A DNA stretch of 64,000 nucleotides from Gammaproteobacteria bacterium (GTDB lineage: Bacteria; Pseudomonadota; Gammaproteobacteria; Burkholderiales; Gallionellaceae), in assembly GCA_018813765.1 (NCBI GenBank), contig JAHJBC010000010.1, forward strand, positions 1-64,000, given 5' to 3'. Numbering within the stretch: the first letter of the stretch is position 1; the number at the start of each line of letters is the position of its first letter. A model generated the notes under the pieces. The model did not search any database. It had not been told where the DNA came from and worked only from the letters and a program-made list of their open reading frames with translations. Positions 24,349 through 33,705 of the stretch are shown here, piece after piece. The position numbers and the translations under genes were made by a program.

Positions 24349-25488
24349 CTATGCTGCATTCGCAGGATCGAGTTCCTTGGGCACCGGCAATTCTGCCGGC
24401 TCTTGCGGATAGGCGCCGCCTACGGTCTTGTAGCGACGCAACTGGTAGACGTAGGCCAGCACTTCGGCGACGGCGGTGTAGAGCGCCTCGGGGATGGCGT
24501 CGCCGAGTTCGCAATGGCGGTGCAACGCACGCGCCAGCGGCGGGGCTTCGAGGATGGGCACGTTGTTTTCCTTGGCGATCTCCTTGATCTTCGCCGCCAG
24601 CAGGTGCGAACCCTTGGCCACCACCACCGGCGCGCGCATCTTGTTCTCGCTGTACTTGAGCGCGACCGAGTAGTGCGTCGGGTTGGTCACCACCACGTCG
24701 GCGGTCGGGATCTCGGACATCATGCGGCGGCGCGCCATCTCGCGCTGCATGCTGCGCACGCGCGCCTTGATCTGCGGGTCGCCTTCGGTCTCCTTGGCCT
24801 CCTGACGCACCTCTTCCTTGGTCATCTTCAGCTTCTTGTGGTGCTCCCACAACTGGAACGGCACATCCACCGCCACGATGAGCAACATGCCGCCCATGAT
24901 GGCGGCGAAGGTGCCCCACACCAAGCTGCCCAGATGGGGAATGGCGAGATAAACCGGCTCGCTCACCAGCATCAGCACCGCATCGCGATTGGACCACACC
25001 ACCCAGGCGCCGATGCCGCCAACCACCAGCGCCTTGCCGAATGCCTTGGCCAGTTCCATCAGGCTGTGGGTGGAGAACAGTCGCGAGATGCCCTTGATCG
25101 GATCGAGCTTGCCGAAATTGGGTTGCAGCGGTTTGACCGAGAACAGCCAACCGTCCATCAGCAGCGGCGAAAACAGCGCGACCAACAGCAGCAGCCCGAG
25201 CAAGGGCAGGAAAGAGATCAGCGTCGCCATGGCCAGTTCATGCAGGCGCGGCAATAGCAACTCGGTATGGAAAGCCAGATGGGAGTCCAGCGTCAGTCCT
25301 TCACGGATCAGATTGATGAGGCTTTGCGACAGCATGGAACCCATCATCCACAGTCCGGCGCCGCCCGCCATCAGCACGGCGAAGGTGGACAGTTCGCGCG
25401 AACGCGCGACCTGCCCGTCCTGACGGGCTTTCTCTATTCGTCGGCCTGTGGGGGCTTCGGTTTTTTCCAGATCGCTGTCTTCTGCCAT
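24349..25488 (-). CDS. flhB: Flagellar export-gate protein FlhB
   Basis: FlhB controls the switch of export substrates from rod/hook to filament. The 379 residues have a basic N-terminus (EKTEAPTGRRIEKARQDGQV), four membrane helices by about residue 210, and the self-cleaving site NPTH in VVTNPTHYSVALKYSENKMR. A Pro-rich tail ends the protein (YPQEPAELPVPKELDPANAA). It is separated from flhA by an inverted repeat, so it may be read from its own promoter as well. A GCCGATAA box upstream (25513-25520) lacks a FliA -35. Confidence 0.97.
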   Translation of the reverse strand: MAEDSDLEKTEAPTGRRIEKARQDGQVARSRELSTFAVLMAGGAGLWMMGSMLSQSLINLIREGLTLDSHLAFHTELLLPRLHELAMATLISFLPLLGLLLLVALFSPLLMDGWLFSVKPLQPNFGKLDPIKGISRLFSTHSLMELAKAFGKALVVGGIGAWVVWSNRDAVLMLVSEPVYLAIPHLGSLVWGTFAAIMGGMLLIVAVDVPFQLWEHHKKLKMTKEEVRQEAKETEGDPQIKARVRSMQREMARRRMMSEIPTADVVVTNPTHYSVALKYSENKMRAPVVVAKGSHLLAAKIKEIAKENNVPILEAPPLARALHRHCELGDAIPEALYTAVAEVLAYVYQLRRYKTVGGAYPQEPAELPVPKELDPANAA

Positions 25489-25602
25489 GGCGGAGTCCTT
25501 TACACATGGCGATTATCGGCGGACTAGTGAAGTTCAATCTGCGGAACAGCGGGGGAAAAGTGGATCAATCAGGACGGCAAGACAAATCCGACTGAAACCT
25601 CA

Positions 25603-25736
25603 TGTCCACGAAAGACACGAAAAACACGAACAAACCCGAAAGAAGTTTGATGGCTGGGGCTAAGAATCATTCCTGCGAATCGTACTCCAGCCAGACCCAC
25701 ACCCCAGTTTCGTGCTTTTCGTGTCTTTCGTGGACA
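25603..25736. repeat. Long inverted repeat between cheB and flhB
   Basis: Arms 25603-25630 and 25709-25736 are 28 bp with one mismatch and made of CACGAAAGA-like subunits, separated by 78 bp. It fills much of the 262-bp gap between the cheB stop (25751) and the flhB start (25488). No gene was seen in the gap. It may end the che transcript. Confidence 0.8.
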
Positions 25737-25750
25737 CAAGGTTTGTGTCT

Positions 25751-26335
25751 TCAGCCCCGACTGCCGATCGCCAGTCTGGCCAGCACCCTTTCAGCCATCT
25801 TTTCCAGCGGCACCACCTCGTCCACCGCACCGAGCGCGATGGCTGCACGCGGCATGCCGAACACGACGCAGCTCGCTTCGTCCTGCGCGAGGTTCCAGGC
25901 GCCCGCCCGCTTCATCTCCAGCATCGCCGCCGCGCCGTCCTTGCCCATGCCGGTGAGCATGACGCCGATGGCGTCCGCCCCGAGGTGTTTTGCGGCGGAG
26001 CGAAACAACACGTCCACCGAGGGACGGTGGCGGTTCACCGGCGGATCGCTGCTGAGCACGGTGCGAAACCTTCCGGCATAGCGCTCCACCTGAAGGTGCG
26101 AATGACCGGGAGAAAGATAGACATGGCCGTCCGCGATGTCTTCGTTGTGTTCGGCCTGCTTCACCCGCATCGCGCACAGGTGATCCAGTCTTTCGGCGAA
26201 CGACTTGATGAACAGTTCCGGCATATGCTGCGCGATGAGGATGGCGGGAGCATTCGCGGGCATGCCGGACAGGAACACCTTGAGCGCCTCGGTGCCGCCG
26301 GTGGAAGAACCGACCACGATGATCTTGCTACCCAT
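25751..26335 (-). CDS. cheB: Stand-alone CheB-type methylesterase domain
   Basis: CheB removes methyl groups from, and can deamidate, chemoreceptors. This 194-residue protein is only the catalytic domain: [10 protein letters not shown] with Ser11, AQHMP with His37 and GMGKDG with Asp133 form the triad. The receiver domain and linker that normally precede it (about 150 residues) are absent. The true start at 26335 overlaps the cheR stop by one base; the same frame stays open upstream but that part is antisense to cheR reading. Without a receiver, activity is unlikely to be controlled by CheA in the usual way. Confidence 0.9.
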   Translation of the reverse strand: MGSKIIVVGSSTGGTEALKVFLSGMPANAPAILIAQHMPELFIKSFAERLDHLCAMRVKQAEHNEDIADGHVYLSPGHSHLQVERYAGRFRTVLSSDPPVNRHRPSVDVLFRSAAKHLGADAIGVMLTGMGKDGAAAMLEMKRAGAWNLAQDEASCVVFGMPRAAIALGAVDEVVPLEKMAERVLARLAIGSRG

Positions 26336-27162
26336 CAGAATTCCCTTGCCCGCTCGGTGAGTTCGTATACCGTGCGGCCGCGCAGACGGAACAGCGCAGA
26401 AGCATGATGAAAGCTTTCCGAGTGGCCGGCGAACAACAGGCCGTCGCGGCGCAACAGCGGCGCGAACTTCTTCAGGATGGCAAGTTGCGTGTCCTTGTCG
26501 AAATAGATCATCACATTGCGGCAGAAGATCGCGTCCAGCGGTGCATGGATGGGCCAGCCGGGATCGAGCAGGTTGAAACGGCGGAAGTCGATCATGCGCT
26601 TGAGCTCGGGGCGCACGGTCACATACCCGGTATCGGCGCCGCTCCCGCGCACAAAGAAGCGATCGACCTGCTGCTGGGGCATGCGGGCCACGGCATCGGC
26701 CTTGTAGCGGCCTTCGCGCGCAGTCTGCAGCACGCCGGTGTCGAGATCGGAAGCGATGATATGCACGGGGCGGTCGTAACCCAGCGTCTCCACGGCGGTG
26801 ATCGCCATCGAATAGGCTTCCTCGCCGGTGGAACAGGCGGAACACCACAGCGTGATGGTGTGCCCCGTTGCCGTCTGGCGCAGGTGTTCGGCCAGGAGGG
26901 GGAAATGGTGCGGCTCGCGAAAGAACGAGGTGAGGTTGGTGGTGAGCGCGTTGGTGAAAGCTTCCCACTCCGCCCGGTCGCCACGCTGCAGGCATTGCAG
27001 ATACTCGGCGAAGGTGGTGGTTCCGGTGGCTCGCAATCGCCGCGCCAGTCGGCTATAGACCAGTTCCTGTTTCTGTTCGCCGAGCGAGATGCCCGCATGG
27101 TCGCGGATCAACTTGCGGATAAGCTGGAAATCCTGGTCGGTGAACTGGAATTCGCGAGTCAT
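26335..27162 (-). CDS. cheR: Chemoreceptor methyltransferase CheR
   Basis: CheR methylates receptor glutamates with S-adenosylmethionine. From the ATG at 27162 it has 275 residues: an N-terminal helical domain ([31 protein letters not shown]) and the SAM domain ([49 protein letters not shown]). The frame stays open 23 codons further upstream, but those codons fall in spacer next to the heptamer repeats and look non-coding. No strong Shine-Dalgarno was seen. It is coupled to cheB by a one-base overlap. Confidence 0.93.
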   Translation of the reverse strand: MTREFQFTDQDFQLIRKLIRDHAGISLGEQKQELVYSRLARRLRATGTTTFAEYLQCLQRGDRAEWEAFTNALTTNLTSFFREPHHFPLLAEHLRQTATGHTITLWCSACSTGEEAYSMAITAVETLGYDRPVHIIASDLDTGVLQTAREGRYKADAVARMPQQQVDRFFVRGSGADTGYVTVRPELKRMIDFRRFNLLDPGWPIHAPLDAIFCRNVMIYFDKDTQLAILKKFAPLLRRDGLLFAGHSESFHHASALFRLRGRTVYELTERAREF

Positions 27163-27213
27163 AAAAACGAATGCTGAGGACTGAATGCCGAGTATAAGCC
27201 CAAAGGGCGCCCG

Positions 27214-27288
27214 GCACTCAGCACTCAGCACTCAGCACTCAGCACTCAGCACTCAGCACTCAGCACTCAGCACTCAGCACTCAGCACT
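27214..27288. repeat. Tandem heptamer array (GCACTCA) upstream of cheR
   Basis: Ten full copies and one partial copy of the 7-bp unit GCACTCA lie between the receptor stop (27290) and cheR. Copies are almost identical, so copy number may vary by slippage. The same unit builds the inverted repeat in flgJ (6300-6373). It is not a CRISPR array: there are no spacers. Confidence 0.95.
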
Positions 27289-27289
27289 A

Positions 27290-28462
27290 TTATTTCGCCG
27301 GATGGCAGAGCAGGCTGTTGTCGGACTCCCCAGCGACGGCGATACGTTCCAGCGCTGCCAGTACGTCCATGCTGTCGGATTCCATCTTTGCCACCAATTC
27401 CATCCCACGCATGGCTTCACCGCCGCGGAAAGCCGCCACCGCATCCTTGCCATTCTGATGAAAAGACTGATGTGGATTCGCCACGGCGGCGTAACCGTCC
27501 AGTTTGGAATAGCTCTCCTTGCCCTCGCCCTCGAAATACCATTTGCCCAGTCGGCAGGTGGCATGCGAAGTGAAGCTGTCGGCATTGCGGTCCGAGATGC
27601 CCATGAACACCTTGTAAACCTCGAACTTGTAGAGAATGTGGTCGATCTTGGCGACCTCGACAAAGCTGCGCATGGTCGCGGCCGAGATGGTGCCTTCCAT
27701 GTTGTGCGACAGGTCGAGCAGATGCTTCATGTTCTCCATCACGGAGGTGACATCGCTGCTGAATACCTGGGACTTCGCCGCCCAGTCGTGCATCTGGGTC
27801 TGCGTGCGTGCGGTCTCGTCCTGGATGGCGACGACGATGGTCGATATCTCGCTGGTGGCCTTGGCGGTGCGTTCGGCCAGCTTGCGCACCTCGTCCGCCA
27901 CCACGGCAAAACCGCGGCCCTGCTCGCCGGCACGCGCCGCCTCGATCGCCGCGTTCAGCGCCAACAGGTTGGTCTGGTCGGCGATCTCCTTGATGAGTTG
28001 CACGATGCTGCCGATCTGTGCGGCGCGTTCGGTCAGATTCTTGACGTTCTGCGAGGTCTGGGTAGTGTCGCCGGACAGCGCCTCCAGACTGGAAGCGATC
28101 TGCATCACCGCCTCGCGGTTGCGCACCGAAACTTCGGCCGCCTCGATCGCGTGGCGTTTCTCCTCGCGCAGTGCGGTCGCCGCCGCCAGTTGCGATTGTT
28201 GCAGGGACACGAACGAGTCGCCGAAGCCTTGCATGTTTTCGTAGATCTCGTTGGCCACGAGGCAGTCGGTCTTTGCTTTCTCCGCCTCGATCCGCAGCGC
28301 ATCGCGTTCTGCCTCCAGCGTTGCCAGCCTGTCGCGCGCCGCAGCGATCTCGCGATCGGATTCCGTCATTCTCTGTTGCAGCGCAAAGTGATCCCGTTTC
28401 AATTGTCCGGCAAACATCTGGTATTCCTCCTGTGAAACGACAGCGGTCAATGCCGCCATCAT
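27290..28462 (-). CDS. Soluble chemoreceptor with C-terminal CZB zinc domain
   Basis: This 390-residue receptor has no membrane helix, so it should sit with cytoplasmic signalling arrays. A long N-terminal coiled coil leads to the signalling hairpin ([40 protein letters not shown]). The C-terminal CZB domain carries [21 protein letters not shown] and NPHQSF, supplying the His and Cys zinc ligands. Related soluble CZB receptors sense oxidants such as hypochlorite or zinc status. It lies 15 bp after cheA and before cheR in the same operon. Confidence 0.92.
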   Translation of the reverse strand: MMAALTAVVSQEEYQMFAGQLKRDHFALQQRMTESDREIAAARDRLATLEAERDALRIEAEKAKTDCLVANEIYENMQGFGDSFVSLQQSQLAAATALREEKRHAIEAAEVSVRNREAVMQIASSLEALSGDTTQTSQNVKNLTERAAQIGSIVQLIKEIADQTNLLALNAAIEAARAGEQGRGFAVVADEVRKLAERTAKATSEISTIVVAIQDETARTQTQMHDWAAKSQVFSSDVTSVMENMKHLLDLSHNMEGTISAATMRSFVEVAKIDHILYKFEVYKVFMGISDRNADSFTSHATCRLGKWYFEGEGKESYSKLDGYAAVANPHQSFHQNGKDAVAAFRGGEAMRGMELVAKMESDSMDVLAALERIAVAGESDNSLLCHPAK

Positions 28463-28476
28463 CGTTGTAATTGTTA

Positions 28477-30342
28477 TCAGTGCCCGCGCACGTCGGACAG
28501 CAATTCCTTGATATCGAGGATCAGCACGATGTCGCCTTCGCTCGACATGGTGACGCCCGCCACGCCTTTGGGACGGAAGGTATCGAGCGATTTGATCACC
28601 ACGTCCTCGTGCCCCACGAAACCGTCGGCGGTAAGGATGAAGCTATTGCTGCCGAACTGCATCAGCACACCAACCTCGGAATGCTCGCTGCTGCCCCAGC
28701 CTATCATCTGCGTCAGCGGCAGCACCGGCAGCACCTCGCCGCGCACCACCATGGTGGCCTTGCCTGAGACCTGCTGCAGGTCTTTCTGCGTGACCGGCAA
28801 TATCTCGCGCACCATGGACAGCGGCACGGCGAAGGACTGGTCGCCCAGTCGCAGCACCAGCACCGGCAGGATCGCCAGCGTGAGCGGCAGCGAGATGGAG
28901 AAGATGGAACCCTTGCCCGCCTCGGAATGGATGCTGACCGTGCCGTTGAGCTTCTGGATGTTGGTCTTCACCACATCCATGCCGACGCCGCGCCCGGACA
29001 CGCTGGAGATCTGGTCCTTGGTCGAGAATCCGGGCAGCAAGATGAGTTCCAGGCACTGCGCCTCGTCCAGGGTGTTGGCGACCTCGGGCGTGATCAGCCC
29101 CTTCTCGATGGCCTTGCTGCGGATCACCTCGGGGCGCATGCCCTTGCCGTCATCGGTGATGGTGATGAGGATGTGGTCGCCTTCCTGGCGCGCGGACAGC
29201 TCGACCACGCTCTTTTCCGGCTTGCCGGCGGCGAGGCGTTCTTCCACCGTTTCCACGCCGTGGTCCACCGCGTTGCGCACCAAGTGCACCAGCGGGTCGT
29301 TGAGGTCCTCGATCATGGTCTTGTCCATCTCGGTCTCTTCGCCCATGAGCACCAGTTCGACATCCTTGCCGAGAGAACGGGCAAGGTCGCGCGCCAGGCG
29401 CGGATATTTCTTGAACAGGCGTCCGATCGGCTGCATGCGCGTCTTCATCACCGCGTTTTGCAGGTTCACCACCAGCATGTCGAGCTGACTGACGGACTGG
29501 TCGAGTTCGCGCAGAGTGTCGGCATCGTTGCGCCCCTGCAGGATGTCAGAACGCAGATGGGTCAGGCGGTTCTTGGTCAGGCCGATCTCGCCGGACAGGT
29601 TGAGTACCTGGTCGAGACGCTCGGTATCGACGCGGATGGTCGTTTCCTTCGCCTCGGTCGCAGGCACGTCGCCCGCACGGCGGCCCACCGTCGTGCCCGG
29701 CACGTCGGTGGAGCGGCGACCAAACGCCTTTTTGGTGGATTCTTCCTCGTTGATGGCCGTGGCGATCTGCTTTTCGTCGCGCGTCGCTCCTACCTGGGCG
29801 ACGATGTCGGTGCCGGTGAGCGCGTTGTACAGGGCGTTCCAGTCCACATTTTCCGCGCCCGCCGGTGCCGTCGCGCTTGCGCTGGCAGGCGCGGGAGCGG
29901 CAGCAGCAAGCGGCGCGGCGGCCGCTTGTGCCGCAGGCCGGGAAACCGCCTTGCCGCTCAGCGCGTCTTTCAGCGCGGCGATCACATCGGCCGGCGCCGG
30001 CGCGGGTTGCACGCTTTGCTGCAGGGCGCCGAACATCTTGCGCACCTCGGCGGTGGCCGCAAAGATCACATCCATCAGGTCGGCGCTGAGCGTCAGTTCG
30101 CGATTGCGCAGCTTGTCGAACAGGTTCTCGGTGAGATGGCACAGCGTGACCAGCTCCGCCGCATTGAGAAACCCGGCGCCACCCTTGATGGTATGGAAAC
30201 CGCGGAATATCTCGTTCAGCAGGGCGCTGTCATCGGGACGCTTTTCCAACTCCATCAATTTGCTGTCCACATCGGACAGCATGTCGCCGGCTTCCATCAG
30301 GAAGTCCTGCAGCAATTCTTCCATTCCCACGAAGTCGTTCAT
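28477..30342 (-). CDS. cheA: Chemotaxis histidine kinase CheA
   Basis: CheA passes receptor signals to CheY by phosphorylation. The 621 residues show an Hpt domain with His50 ([14 protein letters not shown]), an Ala/Pro-rich linker, a dimerisation segment ([20 protein letters not shown]), an ATPase domain ([31 protein letters not shown]) and a C-terminal CheW-like domain. I see no clear CheY-binding P2 domain; the region at about 165-235 looks like linker. GGAG lies 6 bp before the start. It follows cheZ after a gap holding a heptamer-built inverted repeat. Confidence 0.96.
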   Translation of the reverse strand: MNDFVGMEELLQDFLMEAGDMLSDVDSKLMELEKRPDDSALLNEIFRGFHTIKGGAGFLNAAELVTLCHLTENLFDKLRNRELTLSADLMDVIFAATAEVRKMFGALQQSVQPAPAPADVIAALKDALSGKAVSRPAAQAAAAPLAAAAPAPASASATAPAGAENVDWNALYNALTGTDIVAQVGATRDEKQIATAINEEESTKKAFGRRSTDVPGTTVGRRAGDVPATEAKETTIRVDTERLDQVLNLSGEIGLTKNRLTHLRSDILQGRNDADTLRELDQSVSQLDMLVVNLQNAVMKTRMQPIGRLFKKYPRLARDLARSLGKDVELVLMGEETEMDKTMIEDLNDPLVHLVRNAVDHGVETVEERLAAGKPEKSVVELSARQEGDHILITITDDGKGMRPEVIRSKAIEKGLITPEVANTLDEAQCLELILLPGFSTKDQISSVSGRGVGMDVVKTNIQKLNGTVSIHSEAGKGSIFSISLPLTLAILPVLVLRLGDQSFAVPLSMVREILPVTQKDLQQVSGKATMVVRGEVLPVLPLTQMIGWGSSEHSEVGVLMQFGSNSFILTADGFVGHEDVVIKSLDTFRPKGVAGVTMSSEGDIVLILDIKELLSDVRGH

Positions 30343-30352
30343 GATTAACTCC

Positions 30353-30436
30353 AGTCGTTAGTCGCTAGTCGTTAGTCGTTAGTAAAACCGCGTAGCGACA
30401 ACACCACTAGCGACTAACGACTACCGACTAACGACT
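30353..30436. repeat. Heptamer-built inverted repeat between cheZ and cheA
   Basis: Arms 30353-30383 and 30406-30436 (31 bp, two mismatches) are tandem TTAGTCG units and their complement, with a 22-bp loop. It occupies nearly all of the 98-bp gap. It could weaken transcription between cheZ and cheA. Confidence 0.85.
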
Positions 30437-30440
30437 GTAT

Positions 30441-31178
30441 TTAAAAGCCCAAACTCTCCAGCAGATCGTCCACCTGATCCTGGCTGGTCACCACATCGGT
30501 GCGCCCTTCCGCCTTGACCACCGGACCGTTCAGCAATCCTTTGTCGATCTCGGCCTTGACCGAAGCGGGCGCGTTCTCCAGCAGCAGCGCCAGCAGTTGC
30601 TGTTCCATGTTCTGCGTCACCTCGATGATCTTCTTGATCACCTGCCCGGTCAGGTCCTGGAAATCCTGCGCCATCATGATCTCCATCAGGCGGTCGTTGG
30701 TCGCCTTGGTCTGTTTGGGCGTTTGATGCAGGTAAGCGTGGGTCTGGGTGACCAGGTCCTTGAACTGCTGCACGTCGAGTTTCTTCTCGAACAGCAGGTC
30801 CCATTGCTTGGCCAGATGCTGAGCTTCGCTGCCCAGTTTCTCCACCACCGGCTGCGCCGCTTCGGTGGCGTTCAGCACGCGCTCGGCGGCCTGCTGCGTC
30901 AGGGTCGCCACATAGTTGAGGCGGTCGCGCGCATCGGGGATGCTGGCCGCCGCCTTTTCGATCTCCTTGTTCAAGCCGAGTTCGCGCAAGGTATCGTGCA
31001 ACACCCTCGCCATATGGCCGATCTGGTTGATGACCTTGGTCGGTTCGCCGTCGTTCGTATCCAGCGGTGCGTTGGCCGCCGCCGCTGCGGGCTTGGGAGC
31101 GCTCGCATTCGCCGAGATGATGCTGTCGAACAGCGCTTCGAGATCGTCTGAATCCTGGGTTGCAGTATTGGTTGCCAT
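30441..31178 (-). CDS. cheZ: CheY-P phosphatase CheZ
   Basis: CheZ dephosphorylates CheY. The 245 residues are mostly helical. The active segment MAQDFQDLTGQVIKKIIEV carries Asp175 and Gln179, equivalent to Asp143 and Gln147 of E. coli CheZ. The C-terminal helix QDQVDDLLESLGF is the CheY-binding peptide. It starts 8 bp after the cheY stop. CheZ in this setting fits a beta- or gammaproteobacterium. Confidence 0.95.
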   Translation of the reverse strand: MATNTATQDSDDLEALFDSIISANASAPKPAAAAANAPLDTNDGEPTKVINQIGHMARVLHDTLRELGLNKEIEKAAASIPDARDRLNYVATLTQQAAERVLNATEAAQPVVEKLGSEAQHLAKQWDLLFEKKLDVQQFKDLVTQTHAYLHQTPKQTKATNDRLMEIMMAQDFQDLTGQVIKKIIEVTQNMEQQLLALLLENAPASVKAEIDKGLLNGPVVKAEGRTDVVTSQDQVDDLLESLGF

Positions 31179-31186
31179 GATCTACC

Positions 31187-31585
31187 TCACTTGTTCAGTT
31201 GCGGGAATGCCGCAAATACCTTCTTCAGCTTCTCGTCCAGCGTGGCCGCGGTGAACGGCTTCACGATGTATCCGGAAGCGCCGGCCTGCGCCGCTTCGAT
31301 GATGTTCTCCTTCTTTGCTTCCGCCGTCACCATCAGCACCGGCAAATGCTTGAGAGCGGCATCGGCGCGGACCGCGCGCAGCAGTTCGATGCCGGTCATG
31401 TTGGGCATGTTCCAGTCCGACACCACGAAGTCAAATGACTCACCGCGCAGTTTGTTCAATGCGTCCACGCCGTCTTCGGCTTCCTGTACGTTGGCGAACC
31501 CCAGCTCCTTGAGCAGGTTCCTCACGATGCGCCGCATCGTGGAGAAATCGTCCACCACCAGGAATTTCGTATTTTCGATGCCCAT
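31187..31585 (-). CDS. cheY: Chemotaxis response regulator CheY
   Basis: CheY-P binds the flagellar switch. The 132-residue single receiver domain has Asp12/Asp13 ([10 protein letters not shown]), phospho-acceptor Asp57 ([12 protein letters not shown]), Thr87 (MVTAEA) and Lys109 (YIVKPF), at the same numbers as E. coli CheY. I chose the ATG at 31585, which has AGGAGAAGG upstream; a GTG one codon earlier is possible. It follows cheV after a 24-bp inverted repeat. Confidence 0.96.
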   Translation of the reverse strand: MGIENTKFLVVDDFSTMRRIVRNLLKELGFANVQEAEDGVDALNKLRGESFDFVVSDWNMPNMTGIELLRAVRADAALKHLPVLMVTAEAKKENIIEAAQAGASGYIVKPFTAATLDEKLKKVFAAFPQLNK

Positions 31586-31609
31586 CACCTTCTCCTAAAA
31601 CCAGTTGTT

Positions 31610-31696
31610 AGTCGTTAGACGTTAGTCGCTAGTTGGTGTCGTCCGCTGCGCGGGTTTTGGTCTTAACTAACGACTAGCGACTAACGTCTAACGACT
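31610..31696. repeat. Heptamer-built inverted repeat between cheV and cheY
   Basis: Arms 31610-31633 and 31673-31696 are a perfect 24-bp inverted repeat of TTAGTCG-like units with a 39-bp loop. It is the same family as 30353-30436 and ends 3 bp before the cheV stop codon. Confidence 0.85.
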
Positions 31697-31699
31697 GCC

Positions 31700-32647
31700 T
31701 TACGTCAACAACGGCCGCAACGTCGACGACAACACCATCGAGTCGAATTTCGGCACGTAATAATCCACTCCCACTCTTTTGCCCATGGCTCGGTTCGCAT
31801 CCGACGACAGCGACGAATGCATCACCACCGGGATGTCGTCGAAGCGGCGGTCGCTCTTGATATGTTGGGTCAGCACATAACCGTCCATCTCCGGCATCTC
31901 GGCATCGGTGAGGATGACCTGGATCTGGTCGTGCAGGTTGGTTCCCGCAGCCTGGGCTGAATCCGCCATGGCTTTCAGCCTGTCCCATGCCTCGCGCCCG
32001 TTGTTCGACTGCACGTGCTTGAGCCCCATCTTGTCCAGCACCTCGACGATCTTGCGCCGTGCCACCAGCGAGTCGTCCGCAAAGAACACGCACAATTCGT
32101 GCTCCGATTCGATGCGCTCGACGTTGCCGACCACGCCTTCGCCGAAGGCGTCGGCCAGGATCTGCTCGACATCGAGAATGGAGACCAGCGAGCCGTCCTC
32201 CAACTCGGTGATGGCGGTGATCAGTGCGCCTTTGTCCGACAGCATGCCGTCGGTCGGACGCACCTTGTCCCAGTCGACGCGGATGATGCGGTCCACGCCC
32301 GCCACCAGGAACCCCAGGATGTGGCGGTTGTACTCGGCGACCAGCATGGTCTCGTGTTTTTTCTCCGGGTGCATGCCCATGAAATTGGCCAGGTTCAGCA
32401 CCGGCATCACATGTCCGCGCAGACTGATGATGCCGTCCACGCCGCCCGGCATGTTGGGCGTGCGCGTGATCTTGCTGATCTGGCACACCTCCTTGACCTT
32501 GAACACGTTGATGCCGAATTTCTCGTTGGTGCCCAGATTGAACAGCAGGATTTCCATTTTATTGGTGCCTGCCAGACTGGTGCGCGCATCGATCTGGTCC
32601 AGCATCCCATCCTGCCCGGTACTCAACATGTCTTCCGAATAAGTCAT
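31700..32647 (-). CDS. cheV: Chemotaxis coupling protein CheV (copy 1)
   Basis: CheV couples receptors to CheA and has a receiver that may tune the coupling. The 315 residues have a CheW-like domain at about 25-170 (EILLFNLGTNEKFGINVFKV, ISLRGHVMPVLNLANFMGM) and a receiver domain with FADDSLVARR and phospho-acceptor VILTDAEMPEMDGYVL. It lies 13 bp downstream of a paralogue. No separate cheW was found in the window, so the CheV proteins may do its job. Confidence 0.93.
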   Translation of the reverse strand: MTYSEDMLSTGQDGMLDQIDARTSLAGTNKMEILLFNLGTNEKFGINVFKVKEVCQISKITRTPNMPGGVDGIISLRGHVMPVLNLANFMGMHPEKKHETMLVAEYNRHILGFLVAGVDRIIRVDWDKVRPTDGMLSDKGALITAITELEDGSLVSILDVEQILADAFGEGVVGNVERIESEHELCVFFADDSLVARRKIVEVLDKMGLKHVQSNNGREAWDRLKAMADSAQAAGTNLHDQIQVILTDAEMPEMDGYVLTQHIKSDRRFDDIPVVMHSSLSSDANRAMGKRVGVDYYVPKFDSMVLSSTLRPLLT

Positions 32648-32660
32648 TGTCTTCTCCCCC

Positions 32661-33602
32661 TCAACCCAGCAGCCGGGTCAATGTCTGCGCCAGCTTCTGC
32701 GGTTCGAACTTCGGTACATATTCATCCACACCCACCGTCTTGCCCAGCTGCTGGTTGGACGAGCTGGACAATGACGAGTGCATCAGCACCGGGATACCGG
32801 CGAAACGCTTGTCCGATTTGATCTTGCGCGTGAGCATATAGCCGTCCATCTCCGGCATCTCCACGTCGGTGAGGATCACCTGCACCATGTCCTTGACTGT
32901 CGTGTGCGACGCGTCGGCATAGTCGGCCATCTTGGACAGTTCGGCCCAGGCCTGGCGGCCGTTGATCGCGGCGATGGACTTGACGCCCATCGCGTCCAGC
33001 GTGCGCTGGATCTGGTGCCGCGCCACCGTCGAGTCGTCGGCGAAGAACACCGTGCGATCCTTGCCCAGCGGCTGCACGCTCTTGAGGATCATGTCGTCGG
33101 CATCGAAGTGGCCGGTCTCGGACAGCACCTTCTCCACGTCCATCATCATCACCAGACGGCCGTCCTTCAGTTCGGTGATGGCGGTGACCAGTCCGCCCAT
33201 CTCGGCCACCAGCATCGCCGGCGGCACGCGCATCGCCGACCAGTCCAGACGCAGGATATTGTCCACCGCCTTGACCAGAAAGCCCTGGGTGTGGCCGTTG
33301 TATTCGGTGACGATCATAATGTCGGCCTTGTCGTCGGTCTGGATGCCGGCATATTTCGCCAGATCGATCACCGGCACCAGCGCACCGCGCAGGCTGACCA
33401 TGCCCTCCACTGCATCCGGCATCTCCGGCGCGCGCGTGATGGGCGGGATGCGCATCACTTCGCGCACCTTGAACACGTTGATGCCGTAGGTCTCCTCGCG
33501 CCCGGTACGCTTGTCGAGGCCGAGCGTGAACATCAATATCTCCAGCTTGTTGGTGCCCGCCAGCTTGGTACGCGCATCGATGTTCTTTAACAGGTCTGAC
33601 AT
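32661..33602 (-). CDS. cheV: Chemotaxis coupling protein CheV (copy 2)
   Basis: This 313-residue paralogue of the next gene has the same layout: a CheW-like domain (EILMFTLGLDKRTGREETYG, VSLRGALVPVIDLAKYAG) and a receiver (FADDSTVARHQIQRTLD, VILTDVEMPEMDGYMLT). It has a short insert (GLDKRTGREET) in the first strand pair of the CheW domain, absent from copy 1. It follows the frameshifted receptor gene by 75 bp. Confidence 0.93.
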   Translation of the reverse strand: MSDLLKNIDARTKLAGTNKLEILMFTLGLDKRTGREETYGINVFKVREVMRIPPITRAPEMPDAVEGMVSLRGALVPVIDLAKYAGIQTDDKADIMIVTEYNGHTQGFLVKAVDNILRLDWSAMRVPPAMLVAEMGGLVTAITELKDGRLVMMMDVEKVLSETGHFDADDMILKSVQPLGKDRTVFFADDSTVARHQIQRTLDAMGVKSIAAINGRQAWAELSKMADYADASHTTVKDMVQVILTDVEMPEMDGYMLTRKIKSDKRFAGIPVLMHSSLSSSSNQQLGKTVGVDEYVPKFEPQKLAQTLTRLLG

Positions 33603-33611
33603 TGTTTTCTC

Positions 33612-33705
33612 CTTAACAGCAGCTTGTAGCTTGTGGCTAGTTGCGGGTAGCCAACCCCATCTCGCTTTTGCTGCAAGCTACTTGCTACCAACTACCGGCT
33701 TCATC
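33612..33705. repeat. Imperfect inverted repeat at a receptor 3' end
   Basis: CAGCAGCTTGTAGCTTGTGG on the left and GCTGCAAGCTACTTGCTACC on the right form an imperfect inverted repeat built on AGCTTGTAG units. A related element lies at 58538-58612. The right arm encodes the last residues of the receptor (KPVVGSK), so the repeat has entered the reading frame. Confidence 0.55.

Noticed and set aside
25513-25520. FliA promoter before flhB
   Set aside because: The -10 GCCGATAA is perfect, but 11 bp upstream there is GATTGAAC rather than TAAAGTTT, so the -35 is lacking.
26336-26995. Upstream extension of the cheB frame
   Set aside because: It overlaps cheR in a different frame and gives Arg/His-rich sequence without a receiver domain. 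The one-base overlap at 26335 is the natural start.
27214-27288. CRISPR-like array
   Set aside because: The copies are 7 bp and contiguous, with no spacers and no cas genes nearby.
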